Shown here piece after piece: positions 20,267 through 29,006 of a DNA stretch of 64,000 bases. The notes below the pieces were generated by a model that was not told the DNA's origin, did not search any database, and worked only from the letters and a program-made list of their open reading frames with translations. Position numbers and translations under genes: made by a program. Each line of letters begins with the position of its first letter. The stretch's first letter is position 1. This stretch comes from Caldicellulosiruptor kronotskyensis 2002 (GTDB lineage: Bacteria > Bacillota > Thermoanaerobacteria > Caldicellulosiruptorales > Caldicellulosiruptoraceae), in the NCBI RefSeq assembly GCF_000166775.1, contig NC_014720.1, positions 707,501 to 771,500 on the forward strand, written 5' to 3'.

Positions 20267-21433
20267 ATGGCAAAGTTTGATGATTTATCAAGGTTATTAA
20301 ATAGCTTTGTGGAAAGTGGTTTGCCGGGTTGTGCATGTGCTATAGCAAAGAATGGAGAAATTCTGTGGGAAGGATATTTTGGTTATGCAGATTTAGAAAG
20401 GAAAATACCCATGAATGAAAATAGTGTTTTCAGATTAGCCTCAATGACCAAAATTATAATTTGTACTGCTGCTTTGATACTTTATGAAAGAGGGAAGTAT
20501 CTTTTAAGTGATCCGGTTTATGAGTATATACCGGAATATAAAGAAACATATGTATATGTAAGGGATAAAAAAGGTAATGTACAAATAGAAAAAACAAAAA
20601 ATCCTATACTCATAAAACATGCTTTTACTATGACGGTAGGGTTACCATATCCTTTCAGAGACTCTCCTACAGCAATTGAAATGAGAAAAGTAAAAGAAGA
20701 GTTGACAAAAAAATATGGGAAATATGATATAGTTACTGAAGCAAAGGCTATGGCTACAGTACCTCTTGAATTTGAACCTGGAACACGATGGTTGTATGGA
20801 TATGGGCATGATATAGTAGCAGCATTAATACAAGTAATATCTGGCAAAAAAGTAAGTAAGTTTTTGCGTGAGGAGATTTTTGAACCTTTAGGAATGAATG
20901 ATACTGGATATCGTTATTTTGGTGATATAGAAAATAGAATGGTTTCATGCTATAAAAGAAATGAAGATGGAACGTTTGAAAGAGTTAAAGGGATGTTAGA
21001 TGAATTTCATCAACCTGATGCAATATATGAAGCAGGAGGAGCAGGTCTTTTTTCCACGGTAAGGGATTATTTAAAATTTTCGCAAATGCTTGCTAACGGA
21101 GGAGTTTATAAAGGCCAAAAGATAATTGGTAGAAAAACTATAGATTTAATGAGGACCAATCAATTAAATAGGAGACAGTTGTTAGACTTTAATAAAAACA
21201 ATATTTACTTATCAGGATATGGATATGGGTTAGGCGTAAGAACTCTCATGAGTATTAATGAGAGTAATTTTAACAGTTCTATTGGTGAGTTTGGATGGAC
21301 AGGTGCACTTGGAACTTATGTTTCAATTGATCCGAGTGAAGGTTTTTCTTTAGTATATATGCATCAGATGGTACCGAATATGGAGGAATACTATCATTTA
21401 AGAGTAAGGTCAGTTGCTTATGGTTGTTTGTAA
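20267..21433 (+). CDS. serine beta-lactamase-like hydrolase (class C / EstB family)
   Basis: 388 residues from ATG 20267, 8 bases after GGAAGGAG; the in-frame GTG at 20258 overlaps that site. The Ser-x-x-Lys motif SMTK (Ser59/Lys62) and a Tyr-x-x motif YGY (Tyr177) are present, as is FGWTGALGTYVSIDP near the C-terminus, where the third family motif lies. There is no signal peptide, so a role in beta-lactam resistance or peptidoglycan work is unlikely. Enzymes of this fold include esterases of the EstB type. Between a carboxylesterase and a sugar dehydrogenase, 37 and 51 bases away, it may be a second deacylase for decorated oligosaccharides. Function is not proven. Confidence 0.8.
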   Translation: MAKFDDLSRLLNSFVESGLPGCACAIAKNGEILWEGYFGYADLERKIPMNENSVFRLASMTKIIICTAALILYERGKYLLSDPVYEYIPEYKETYVYVRDKKGNVQIEKTKNPILIKHAFTMTVGLPYPFRDSPTAIEMRKVKEELTKKYGKYDIVTEAKAMATVPLEFEPGTRWLYGYGHDIVAALIQVISGKKVSKFLREEIFEPLGMNDTGYRYFGDIENRMVSCYKRNEDGTFERVKGMLDEFHQPDAIYEAGGAGLFSTVRDYLKFSQMLANGGVYKGQKIIGRKTIDLMRTNQLNRRQLLDFNKNNIYLSGYGYGLGVRTLMSINESNFNSSIGEFGWTGALGTYVSIDPSEGFSLVYMHQMVPNMEEYYHLRVRSVAYGCL

Positions 21434-21484
21434 ATAATTTTTAAAAGGTCTTGAGAGCAAAAGTAATAGAAGGGGGGCTCTTTT

Positions 21485-22525
21485 GTGAAAACAATGAAGG
21501 CTATTGTTTTGGAAAAACCAAAAGTTTTAAAAACGGAAATAAGGAATAGACCTGTGATTATGGAGGATGAAGTATTAGTCGCTGTCAAGTGTGTAGGGAT
21601 TTGTGGTTCTGATATTCATTATTACGAACATGGGAAAATAGGTAATTATGTAGTGGAAAAACCATTGATTTTAGGTCATGAGGCAAGTGGAGAAGTTATT
21701 AGTATAGGGAGGAATGTGAAAAAATTTAATGTTGGAGATAAAGTAGTTATCGAACCTGGGGCGACTTGCGGAAAATGTGAATATTGTAAGAGTGGACGAT
21801 ATAATCTATGTCCTGATGTTAAGTTTTTGGCTACACCACCTGTTGATGGAGCATTATGTGAATATTTAGCGGTAAAAGAAGATTATTTATTTAAAATTCC
21901 TGATAACATCGAATATGATGTTGCAACTTTAGTTGAACCTTTGTCAGTTGGTATTCATGGTGCTATAAGAGGTAATGTAAAACTTGGAGATAAAGTTTTA
22001 ATTTTAGGCTTAGGGCCAGTTGGACTGCTGACTATTTTAGCAGTGAAAGCTTTTGGAGCGAGTCAAATAATTGCTGTAGATGTCCAACCTCTAAGATTGA
22101 ATGCTGCAAAAGAATTGGGTGCTACTCATATAATAAATGCTAAAGACAGCAATTATAAACAATTAATACTTGAAGCAACACAAAATGTAGGCCCAGATGT
22201 AACTTTTGAAACAGCTGGTTCTAAAGAAACAAGCATATTAGCATTTGAAATAACTAAACGAGGTGGAAGAATAGTGTTAATAGGATTGTTGCCAGACAAC
22301 GAAGTGTCAGTTAATATAAATTCTATAGTTGATAACGAGTATAACGTTTATGGTGTTTTTAGATACGCTAATACTTACAGAAAGGCAATTGAGGTTTTGT
22401 CAAATAATTTAGACAAGGTTAAAAAGTTGATAACTCATAGATTTAAGTTTGATGAGGCAATTCAGGCTTTTGAATTTGTAAGAGGGAATAAAGACAAATG
22501 TATAAAAGCGGTGATTGTCATATAA
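21485..22525 (+). CDS. zinc-dependent alcohol/polyol dehydrogenase (MDR family)
   Basis: 346 residues, GTG start after AGGGGGG. It is a medium-chain dehydrogenase with the catalytic-zinc motif CGSDIHYYEHG and GHEASGEV, the four-Cys structural zinc lobe CGKCEYCKSGRYNLC, and the Rossmann motif GLGPVGLL. It most resembles sorbitol/xylitol dehydrogenases, with NAD as the likely cofactor. In a fucose/xylose/arabinose locus it could oxidise a sugar or sugar alcohol released by the upstream enzymes. If the adjacent fucose isomerase is dead, an oxidative route for L-fucose or L-galactose is conceivable. Substrate cannot be read from the sequence. Confidence 0.88.
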   Translation: MKTMKAIVLEKPKVLKTEIRNRPVIMEDEVLVAVKCVGICGSDIHYYEHGKIGNYVVEKPLILGHEASGEVISIGRNVKKFNVGDKVVIEPGATCGKCEYCKSGRYNLCPDVKFLATPPVDGALCEYLAVKEDYLFKIPDNIEYDVATLVEPLSVGIHGAIRGNVKLGDKVLILGLGPVGLLTILAVKAFGASQIIAVDVQPLRLNAAKELGATHIINAKDSNYKQLILEATQNVGPDVTFETAGSKETSILAFEITKRGGRIVLIGLLPDNEVSVNINSIVDNEYNVYGVFRYANTYRKAIEVLSNNLDKVKKLITHRFKFDEAIQAFEFVRGNKDKCIKAVIVI

Positions 22526-22732
22526 TTTCCCTGACTTTGTCAATTTATATTAAAAATTTTGGGGGAACTGGAACTGACAATAGATTGATGACATTTTGTC
22601 ACTACATCATTTGTTAATACCAATAAACTCTAATCTTTTCTTCATATGTAGAAAGTTTTTGATATCTTTATTTTCATAAAATTTAATATCTTTCCAGTTC
22701 CTCTGTATAATTAGTAAAATAATCATCAAAAG
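22526..22732 (+). promoter_or_regulatory. AT-rich intergenic region before truncated fucI, with a small palindrome
   Basis: 207 bases without coding frame. TGACA-TTT-TGTCA (around 22589-22601) is a perfect short dyad, and a TATAAT occurs at 22706-22711 without a good -35. No trace of the missing fucI 5' half was found here by eye. Confidence 0.35.
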
Positions 22733-23791
22733 GTGTTCACGTTTATCAAGAAAATGAGATTTTTGAGACTACTAAAAAATAAGAATGAAGTATGGGAATT
22801 TGTAGTCAATATGGCTATAATAACAAGAGATTTAATGGTTGGTAACAAAAAACTTGAAGCATTAGGTTATCCCGAAGAAACACCTGGACATAATGCAATT
22901 TTAGCAGGATTTCAAGGACAGCAGCAGTGGACAGATCATTTTCCAAACGGTGACTTTATGGAAACAATTCTCAATTCCTCATTTGACTGGAATGGACTGA
23001 GACAGACCTACATACTTGCAACTGAAAATGACAGCTTAAACGGTGTATGTATGTTATTTGGGCATTTACTTACAAATACAGCTCAGATTTTTGCAGATGT
23101 TAGAACATATTGGAGTCCGGATGCTATTTACAGAGTAACCGGATGGAAACCAGAAGGACTTGCTCAAAATGGGGTTATTCATCTTATAAATTCTGGTTCT
23201 GCAGCATTGGATGGAACAGGTCAGCAAGAGATTGACGGCAAGCCTGCTATAAAGCCTTTCTGGGAAATTACCGAGCAAGAAGTTAAAAAATGCTTAGATG
23301 CAACAAGATTTTGTTATGCCAATTTGGGATATTTTAGAGGCGGTGGATTTTCGACTAAGTTTGTAACAAGAGGCGGCATGCCTGTTACAATCTCAAGATT
23401 AAATATTGTTAAAGGTTTAGGGCCAGTCCTTCAAATTGCAGAAGGCTGGACAGTAGAACTTCCTGCAAATGTTCATGAGATCCTTGATAGAAGAACAGAC
23501 CCAACATGGCCAACCACATGGTTTGTACCAAAACTAACTGGCAAGGGAGCATTTAAGAGCCTATACTCTGTGATGGAAAACTGGGGAGCAAATCATTGTG
23601 CAATAACCTATGGGCATGTGGGTGATTTATTTATCACATTGGCTTCTATGTTAAGGATTCCTGTATGTATTCACAATGTTGAAGAAGAGAGAATCTTCAG
23701 ACCAAGTGCCTGGAGTGCATTTGGGACAGAAGATTTGGAAGGTGCAGATTTTAGAGCGTGCAAAAATTTTGGCCCACTTTATAAAAAATAA
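22733..23791 (+). pseudogene. fucI: L-fucose isomerase, 5'-truncated
   Basis: 352 codons aligning with about residues 240-591 of E. coli FucI; homology starts near [19 protein letters not shown]. The GTG at 22733 and the internal ATGs at 22754 and 22811 all lack a ribosome site. The retained part includes the equivalents of the manganese ligands Glu337, Asp361 and His528 (here Glu98 in ATENDS, Asp122 in FADVRTYW, His288 in NWGANH) and the end GPLYKK. The missing half forms the N1 domain and part of N2, needed for the hexamer and substrate binding. The remaining frame is undamaged, so truncation may be recent, or the fragment may still be made. I favour a deletion-truncated gene. Confidence 0.8.
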
Positions 23792-23818
23792 TTTTTGTAC
23801 AAGGAGGTCTCTCTTTAA

Positions 23819-25285
23819 ATGGATGAGTATTTTAAAACTATCCAAAAAGGTCCCTTTGAAGCAACTTGGGAATCTTTAAGACAATTCAAATGTCCTCAGT
23901 GGTTTTTGGATGCAAAATTTGGTATTTGGGCGCACTGGGGACCACAGTCTGTACCGATGTATGGGGACTGGTATGCAAGAAATATCTACAGAGAAGGAGA
24001 GCCACAGTATTATTATCACTGGCGAAAGTATGGTCATCCTTCAAAGGTTGGTTACAAAGACATAGTTCAGATGTGGAAAGCCGAAAGGTTTAACCCAGAG
24101 GAACTAATTGATCTGTATATCAAAGCAGGTGCAAAATATTTTGTTGCTCAGGCTGTTCACCACGATAACTTTGATAACTGGAATTCTCGATACCATAGGT
24201 GGAATGCAGTAAATATGGGCCCTAAGAAAGATATTGTTGGAATGTGGTGCAGAGCTGCAAGAGAAAGAGGACTTCCGTTTGGTGTATCAGAACATTTGGC
24301 TGCAAGCTTTTCGTGGTTTGCACCAAGCAAGGGACATGATACCAAAGGACCATATAAAGGTGTACCGTATGATGGAAATGATCCAGCTTATGAAGATTTT
24401 TATCATGCAAATAAAGAGGAATATGAATTAGAAAAAAAACATGGGAAGATTGTCAATTGGTACTCACCTAATCCTGAGTGGCACAAGAAATGGTTTTTAA
24501 GAATCAAAGATCTAATCGACCAATATGAGCCAGACCTTTTGTATTCAGATGGGGGTGTACCATTTGGAGAAGTAGGACTTCATATTGTTGCACATCTTTA
24601 CAACACAAGTGCGAAGAACCATAGTGGTATAAATCAAGCTGTCTATACTCAAAAAGATACAAGACCTGAGGTTTATACAGTAGGTGTTTTGGACATTGAA
24701 CGTGGAGCAGCCGAAGATATTCTGTCTCATCCATGGCAGACGGATACATGTTTAGGTGGCTGGTTTTATGATGTAAGAGCTGTATATAAAACTCCACAAC
24801 AGGTAATTGAAATGCTTATTGATATTGTCAGCAAAGGTGGAAACCTTCTTTTAAATATTCCGCAAAAACCAGATGGCACGCTGGATGATGAATGTCTCTA
24901 TATTCTTGATGAGATTGCAAAATGGATGAGAGTAAACGGAGAAGGTATATATGCAACACGTCCATGGATAAGATATGGAGAAGGTCCGACAAAAGGACAA
25001 GGTGGAGCTTTTCAGGAGAAAAAACTTGAGTGGACGCAAGAGGATTTTAGATTTACCCAAAAAGATGGGAAAATTTTTGCCTTTCAAATGAAGTATCCAG
25101 GGGATCACAAGGCAATCATCAAAAGTTTGGGACTATCAAGTGGTATTTTTGTAAAAAAGATAAAACTTTTAGGATTTGAAGATGAGCTTGAATTTGACCA
25201 GTTAGAAAACGCTTTGGTTATCAAATTGCCAGAAAAGTGGTATGACACAGGATATCCACATTGTTTTTGCATAGAGCAAAACTAA
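23819..25285 (+). CDS. GH29 alpha-L-fucosidase
   Basis: 488 residues, ATG start 10 bases after AAGGAGGT, no signal peptide. The N-terminal barrel opens with WFLDAKFGIWAHWGPQSVP, a GH29 hallmark. VAQAVHHDNFDNWNS forms the fucose pocket, and the nucleophile Asp244 lies in LLYSDGGVPFG. A C-terminal beta-sandwich follows. It is a retaining alpha-L-fucosidase of the broad-specificity type, complementing the inverting GH95 enzymes. It is only 27 bases after the truncated fucose isomerase, so the two were an operon for fucose release and use. It is the last gene of the island and is followed by a terminator. Confidence 0.92.
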   Translation: MDEYFKTIQKGPFEATWESLRQFKCPQWFLDAKFGIWAHWGPQSVPMYGDWYARNIYREGEPQYYYHWRKYGHPSKVGYKDIVQMWKAERFNPEELIDLYIKAGAKYFVAQAVHHDNFDNWNSRYHRWNAVNMGPKKDIVGMWCRAARERGLPFGVSEHLAASFSWFAPSKGHDTKGPYKGVPYDGNDPAYEDFYHANKEEYELEKKHGKIVNWYSPNPEWHKKWFLRIKDLIDQYEPDLLYSDGGVPFGEVGLHIVAHLYNTSAKNHSGINQAVYTQKDTRPEVYTVGVLDIERGAAEDILSHPWQTDTCLGGWFYDVRAVYKTPQQVIEMLIDIVSKGGNLLLNIPQKPDGTLDDECLYILDEIAKWMRVNGEGIYATRPWIRYGEGPTKGQGGAFQEKKLEWTQEDFRFTQKDGKIFAFQMKYPGDHKAIIKSLGLSSGIFVKKIKLLGFEDELEFDQLENALVIKLPEKWYDTGYPHCFCIEQN

Positions 25286-25290
25286 CTGTT

Positions 25291-25333
25291 CAGGGCTATT
25301 CCGTAAAGAAAGAGGAATAGCCCTGATGATTTT
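25291..25333. terminator. terminator between convergent GH29 and glycerate kinase genes
   Basis: A 12-bp perfect stem (25291-25302 with 25314-25325) with an 11-base loop and a T-rich stretch after it. It probably serves both strands. Confidence 0.8.
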
Positions 25334-25343
25334 ATCTGCTTTT

Positions 25344-26477
25344 TTAAAACCTTTTTAATCTTAAAATCAAATTCACAATGCTCTTTGTAGTTTCTTTAAG
25401 CAGCCGTGGTGCCTCCTTTAGGCATCTGTCGAACGATGATGCCATATCAACAATAGAGAAAATTGAGGTTATACCTTCTTTTGTGTATTCTTCAAAAGGA
25501 CAATCAATTGACCCTGAAATAACAATTACCATTTTGCCAAACTTTGCACCAAGTCTTGCAATTCCAATTGTAGATTTTCCAGATAAGCTTTGCCTGTCAA
25601 ATCTTCCTTCACCAGTGATGATAATGTCTGCCCATTTGACGTGTTCTTCAGCGTTCGAAGCGCTTAGTATATAGTCTATTCCTGATACATACTGAGCGTT
25701 CAAAAAAGCCAAAAGTGCAAATCCTAATCCCCCTGCAGCACCAGCTCCGCTTGACAGTGACAAGTCTTTTCCAAGATATTCTTTGGCAACATTTGCAAAA
25801 TTTCTAAGTCCCATATCAAGAAGCTTTACAGCATTTTCGTTTGCTCCTTTTTGAGGTGCAAACACATACGCTGCACCGTTTTCACCGTACAATGGATTAG
25901 TAACATCACACAGAACTGTAAATTTTACTTTGCGAACATCTTTCAAAAATTCTGAATCATCAATCTTTTTTATTTTTATCAGATTTTCTCCGGTTGGTTT
26001 TAATTCCTCTCCATTTTCATCTAAAAATTTCATACCAAGGCTATTTAGCATCCCTACTCCTGCGTCATTTGTTGCAGAGCCGCCAATGCCAATGATGATT
26101 TCTTTAACTCCTTTTGAAATTGCGTATTTGATGAGCTCGCCAACACCGTATGTTGTTGTGTAAAGAGGATTTCTTTCTTCATCTTTTAGAAGAAGAAGAC
26201 CTGAACATTCTGCCATTTCAATGATTGCTTTGTCTTCAAAAAATCCTATTCTGCTTTTGATCTTCCTAAAAAGAGGGTCATTTACCTCAACCTCTTCTAT
26301 TTTGGCACCAAAAATTTTAGATAGAGCTGTCAAGGTTCCTTCTCCACCGTCGGCAAGCGGAAGCTGAAAAACTTCTGCACTTTTGTCAACCTCAATAATA
26401 GCTTCTTTTATTATCTCAGATGCAACAAAAGCGTCAAATGACCCTTTATATTTATCCGGTGCAACCAAATATTTCAA
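25344..26477 (-). CDS. glxK: glycerate kinase
   Basis: 377 residues, leftward. The start is TTG at 26477 (MKYLVAPDKYKGSF), 8 bases after GAGGGGGA; no ATG fits. The GlxK/GarK family fold is clear: APDKYKGSFDA at the N-terminus, LPLADGGEGT, IGIGGSATNDAGVGML and GAGAAGGLGFALLAF. It phosphorylates D-glycerate with ATP to 2- or 3-phosphoglycerate, in glycerate or serine metabolism. It is transcribed alone, convergent with the GH29 gene and divergent from rplM. Confidence 0.93.
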   Translation of the reverse strand: MKYLVAPDKYKGSFDAFVASEIIKEAIIEVDKSAEVFQLPLADGGEGTLTALSKIFGAKIEEVEVNDPLFRKIKSRIGFFEDKAIIEMAECSGLLLLKDEERNPLYTTTYGVGELIKYAISKGVKEIIIGIGGSATNDAGVGMLNSLGMKFLDENGEELKPTGENLIKIKKIDDSEFLKDVRKVKFTVLCDVTNPLYGENGAAYVFAPQKGANENAVKLLDMGLRNFANVAKEYLGKDLSLSSGAGAAGGLGFALLAFLNAQYVSGIDYILSASNAEEHVKWADIIITGEGRFDRQSLSGKSTIGIARLGAKFGKMVIVISGSIDCPFEEYTKEGITSIFSIVDMASSFDRCLKEAPRLLKETTKSIVNLILRLKRF

Positions 26478-26602
26478 TAAGATTTCCCCCTCTCTTTAAT
26501 GCAGAGTTTACATTTATATTTTACCAAAATTCTTGTCAGATGCTTTGTATTTTTAAAATGAAAATATACTTGGAGTTTATTCAAAAATCCTTGTCCAAGC
26601 AA

Positions 26603-26631
26603 TTGACATTGACACTATAATATATTAGAAT
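26603..26631 (+). promoter_or_regulatory. sigma-A type promoter for rplM-rpsI
   Basis: TTGACA at 26603-26608 and TAGAAT at 26626-26631, with 17 bases between. A leader of about 80 bases follows, containing ATGAGGCCCCGAGTATGAG, which could be a ribosomal-protein L13 leader; that part is uncertain. Confidence 0.75.
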
Positions 26632-26721
26632 ATTTTATGTTTTAAAATGAGGCCCCGAGTATGAGTTGATAATATAGATTTTTCAGAAAACAAAATTTCA
26701 GAAGGAGTGAAGAAGAAAGCG

Positions 26722-27150
26722 ATGAAGACATACCTTGCAAAGCCAAATGAAGTTCCAAAGAAGTGGTATGTGATAGATGCAACAGGAAAACCGCTGGGAA
26801 GGCTTGCAGCTAAAATTGCTGTGATATTGAGAGGTAAGCACAAACCTCAGTTTACTCCGAATGTTGACACTGGCGACTATGTTATTGTAATCAATGCTGA
26901 AAAGGTTGTGTTGACTGGCAAAAAGCTTGACAAGGATGGATACAGATATCATACAAAGTATCCTGGGGGACTTAAGTTCATACCATATCGCAGACTTCTT
27001 GAAAAACATCCCGAAAAGGCAATTGAAATTGCTGTGCGCGGAATGCTTCCTAAAAATAGGCTGAGAGATAGGTTCATGAGGAAGCTCAAAGTTTACAGAG
27101 GACCAAATCACCCACATGCAGCACAAAAGCCAGAAGTGCTGGAAATTTAG
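26722..27150 (+). CDS. rplM: 50S ribosomal protein L13
   Basis: 142 residues from ATG 26722 ([20 protein letters not shown]). An in-frame GTG at 26707 overlaps the GAAGGAG ribosome site, while the ATG has a longer than usual spacing of 14, so the exact start is not certain. Family motifs [22 protein letters not shown] and [22 protein letters not shown] are all present. L13 is an early-assembly protein of the large subunit binding 23S rRNA, and it typically pairs with S9 in an operon, as here. Confidence 0.96.
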   Translation: MKTYLAKPNEVPKKWYVIDATGKPLGRLAAKIAVILRGKHKPQFTPNVDTGDYVIVINAEKVVLTGKKLDKDGYRYHTKYPGGLKFIPYRRLLEKHPEKAIEIAVRGMLPKNRLRDRFMRKLKVYRGPNHPHAAQKPEVLEI

Positions 27151-27174
27151 TTTTAGTTAGGGGAGGATATGAAA

Positions 27175-27567
27175 GTGGCACAGGTAAAATACTATGCAAC
27201 AGGAAGAAGAAAGACATCGGTTGCAAAAGTTTGGATTTCGCCTGGTAGCGGAAAAATTGTTGTAAATGATAAGCCTATGGAAGAGTATTTTCCTCTTGAG
27301 ACATTGAGAATTATTGTAAAGCAGCCATTGACACTTACTGAAACTCTCGGTAAATTTGATGTAATTGCAAAGGTTAAAGGCGGCGGTCTTTCTGGTCAAG
27401 CAGGTGCTGTAAGACATGGAATTGCAAGAGCACTTGTGCTTGCTGACCCAACTTTAAGACCAGCTTTGAAAAAAGCAGGATTTCTTACAAGAGACCCGCG
27501 TATGGTGGAAAGAAAGAAATACGGTCTCAAGAAAGCAAGAAGAGCACCTCAGTTCTCAAAAAGATAA
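27175..27567 (+). CDS. rpsI: 30S ribosomal protein S9
   Basis: 130 residues. GTG 27175 ([20 protein letters not shown]) is chosen because GGGGAGG lies 8 bases before it, while the in-frame ATG at 27169 is only 2 bases from that site. The basic C-terminal tail ending in [12 protein letters not shown] reaches the P-site tRNA in bacterial ribosomes. The gene is 24 bases after rplM and shares its promoter. Confidence 0.96.
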   Translation: MAQVKYYATGRRKTSVAKVWISPGSGKIVVNDKPMEEYFPLETLRIIVKQPLTLTETLGKFDVIAKVKGGGLSGQAGAVRHGIARALVLADPTLRPALKKAGFLTRDPRMVERKKYGLKKARRAPQFSKR

Positions 27568-27579
27568 AGAAGTTTTGGC

Positions 27580-27608
27580 AGCTCCTGTTGGTAGGAGCTT
27601 TTATTTTT
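27580..27608 (+). terminator. intrinsic terminator after rpsI
   Basis: AGCTCCT (27580-27586) pairs with AGGAGCT (27593-27599), 6-base loop, then TTTATTTTT. Confidence 0.88.
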
Positions 27609-27637
27609 GCGATTTCACCAATTTAAAATTTCACCTA

Positions 27638-27666
27638 TTGACATCATCTCAAAAGCTGGATATAAT
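27638..27666 (+). promoter_or_regulatory. near-consensus promoter for amt
   Basis: TTGACA at 27638-27643 and TATAAT at 27661-27666 with 17-base spacing, a full consensus sigma-A promoter. About 95 bases of leader follow, containing a strong hairpin. Confidence 0.85.
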
Positions 27667-27681
27667 AAAATTGTAATTGCC

Positions 27682-27724
27682 AATGGGGGCATACCAAAAA
27701 AGGTATGTCCCCATTTTGCATTTT
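27682..27724 (+). terminator. leader hairpin before amt, possible attenuator
   Basis: A 14-bp stem (27682-27695 with 27702-27715, one G-T pair), 6-base loop, then TTTTGCATTTT. It lies between promoter and gene, so it could stop transcription early or shield the message. No competing antiterminator stem was obvious. Confidence 0.65.
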
Positions 27725-27767
27725 GGGCGGATATAGACTTTCAAAATAAGATTTGGGGGTGTTTTGG

Positions 27768-28988
27768 ATGAACTATGCAGACATTGTATGGGTTTTAATT
27801 TCAACTGCTTTGGTTATGCTGATGACACCAGCAGTAGGTCTTTTTTATGGTGGTATGGTCAGAAGAAAAAACCTTCTTTCCACAATTACCATGTCAGCAC
27901 TGACTCTGGGACTTATCAGCATTGAATGGGTTTTGATCGGTTATAGCATGGCTTTTGGACCTGACAGATTTGGATTGATTGGGAGCTTTGAGTGGGCAGG
28001 GTTAAAAAATGTTGGATATAAGCCTAACCCTGACTATGCGGGTAGCATTCCACACCTTTTGTTTATGGCATTTCAGATGATGTTTGCAGCAATTACTCCT
28101 GCACTTATTGTAGGTGCTTATGTTGAGAGAATAAAATTTAGCAGTTATATACTTTTTACATTACTATGGTCAATATTTGTTTACAATCCAGTTGCGCATT
28201 GGGTGTGGGCAAAAGGTGGATGGCTCAAAAACTTAGGAGCTTTAGACTTTGCAGGAGGTACTGTTGTGCATATTACTGCAGGTAGCACAGCTTTGGCACT
28301 GTCGCTTGTGCTAAGAAAAAGAAAGGACTTTGGCAAAGTTCAGATGGAGCCAAATAATATTCCTTTAACACTTGTTGGTGCGTTTTTACTTTGGTTTGGA
28401 TGGTTCGGGTTCAATGGAGGTAGCAGCCTTGCTGCAAACGAGATTGGGGTCAACGCATTTGTTGTCACAAATGTTGCGGCAGCCTCTGCTGCAATTTCCT
28501 GGATGATTATAAGCTGGCTTTACAAAAAACCAAGCGCAATTGGAATTGCAACAGGTGCAGTTGTTGGGCTTGTTGCAATAACACCTGCATCAGGTTATGT
28601 AAACTCCCTTTCAGCAATTGTGATTGGTGCAGTTGCTTCCATAATATCATTTTACTGTATTAGACTCAGAGAAAGATTAGAACTTGATGAGACTTTAGAT
28701 GTTTGGGCTTGCCACGGAATGGGTGGAACTTGGGGGGCGCTTGCAACAGGAATATTTGCAAGCAAGGCTGTAAATCCTGCAGGAAACGATGGGCTCTTAT
28801 TTGGTAACTACAAGCTGTTTTTTGTTCAGCTTATCTCGGTGTTAGTTGTTTGGGCATTTTCGTTTATTATGACCATAATAATTTCAAAATTGCTTGACAA
28901 AAGCATGGGTTTGGCTGTGACATATGAAGAGGAGACTGTTGGTCTTGACATATCTCAGCATGGCGAAGAGGCTTATGGCGGAATTTAA
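27768..28988 (+). CDS. amt: ammonium transporter
   Basis: 406 residues from ATG 27768, about 7 bases after GGGGGTG. A polytopic membrane protein with about 11 helices. The Amt signature GGTVVHITAGSTAL contains His168, and the second pore histidine is His316 in ACHGMGG; together they form the twin-His conduction path of AmtB. It imports ammonium/ammonia. The P-II gene follows after 18 bases, the usual pairing in which P-II blocks the channel under nitrogen excess. The cytoplasmic C-tail ends in TVGLDISQHGEEAYG, the P-II contact region. Confidence 0.95.
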   Translation: MNYADIVWVLISTALVMLMTPAVGLFYGGMVRRKNLLSTITMSALTLGLISIEWVLIGYSMAFGPDRFGLIGSFEWAGLKNVGYKPNPDYAGSIPHLLFMAFQMMFAAITPALIVGAYVERIKFSSYILFTLLWSIFVYNPVAHWVWAKGGWLKNLGALDFAGGTVVHITAGSTALALSLVLRKRKDFGKVQMEPNNIPLTLVGAFLLWFGWFGFNGGSSLAANEIGVNAFVVTNVAAASAAISWMIISWLYKKPSAIGIATGAVVGLVAITPASGYVNSLSAIVIGAVASIISFYCIRLRERLELDETLDVWACHGMGGTWGALATGIFASKAVNPAGNDGLLFGNYKLFFVQLISVLVVWAFSFIMTIIISKLLDKSMGLAVTYEEETVGLDISQHGEEAYGGI

Positions 28989-29006
28989 TTTTGGGGGTGT
29001 TTTGAG

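Noticed and set aside
26616-26621. TATAAT as the -10 of the rplM promoter
   Set aside because: Its best -35 (TTGTCC) would need 19-base spacing; TTGACA with TAGAAT at 17 bases fits better.
26698-27126. Leftward 142-codon frame opposite rplM
   Set aside because: It is fully antisense to a conserved ribosomal protein gene, has no ribosome site and no family resemblance.
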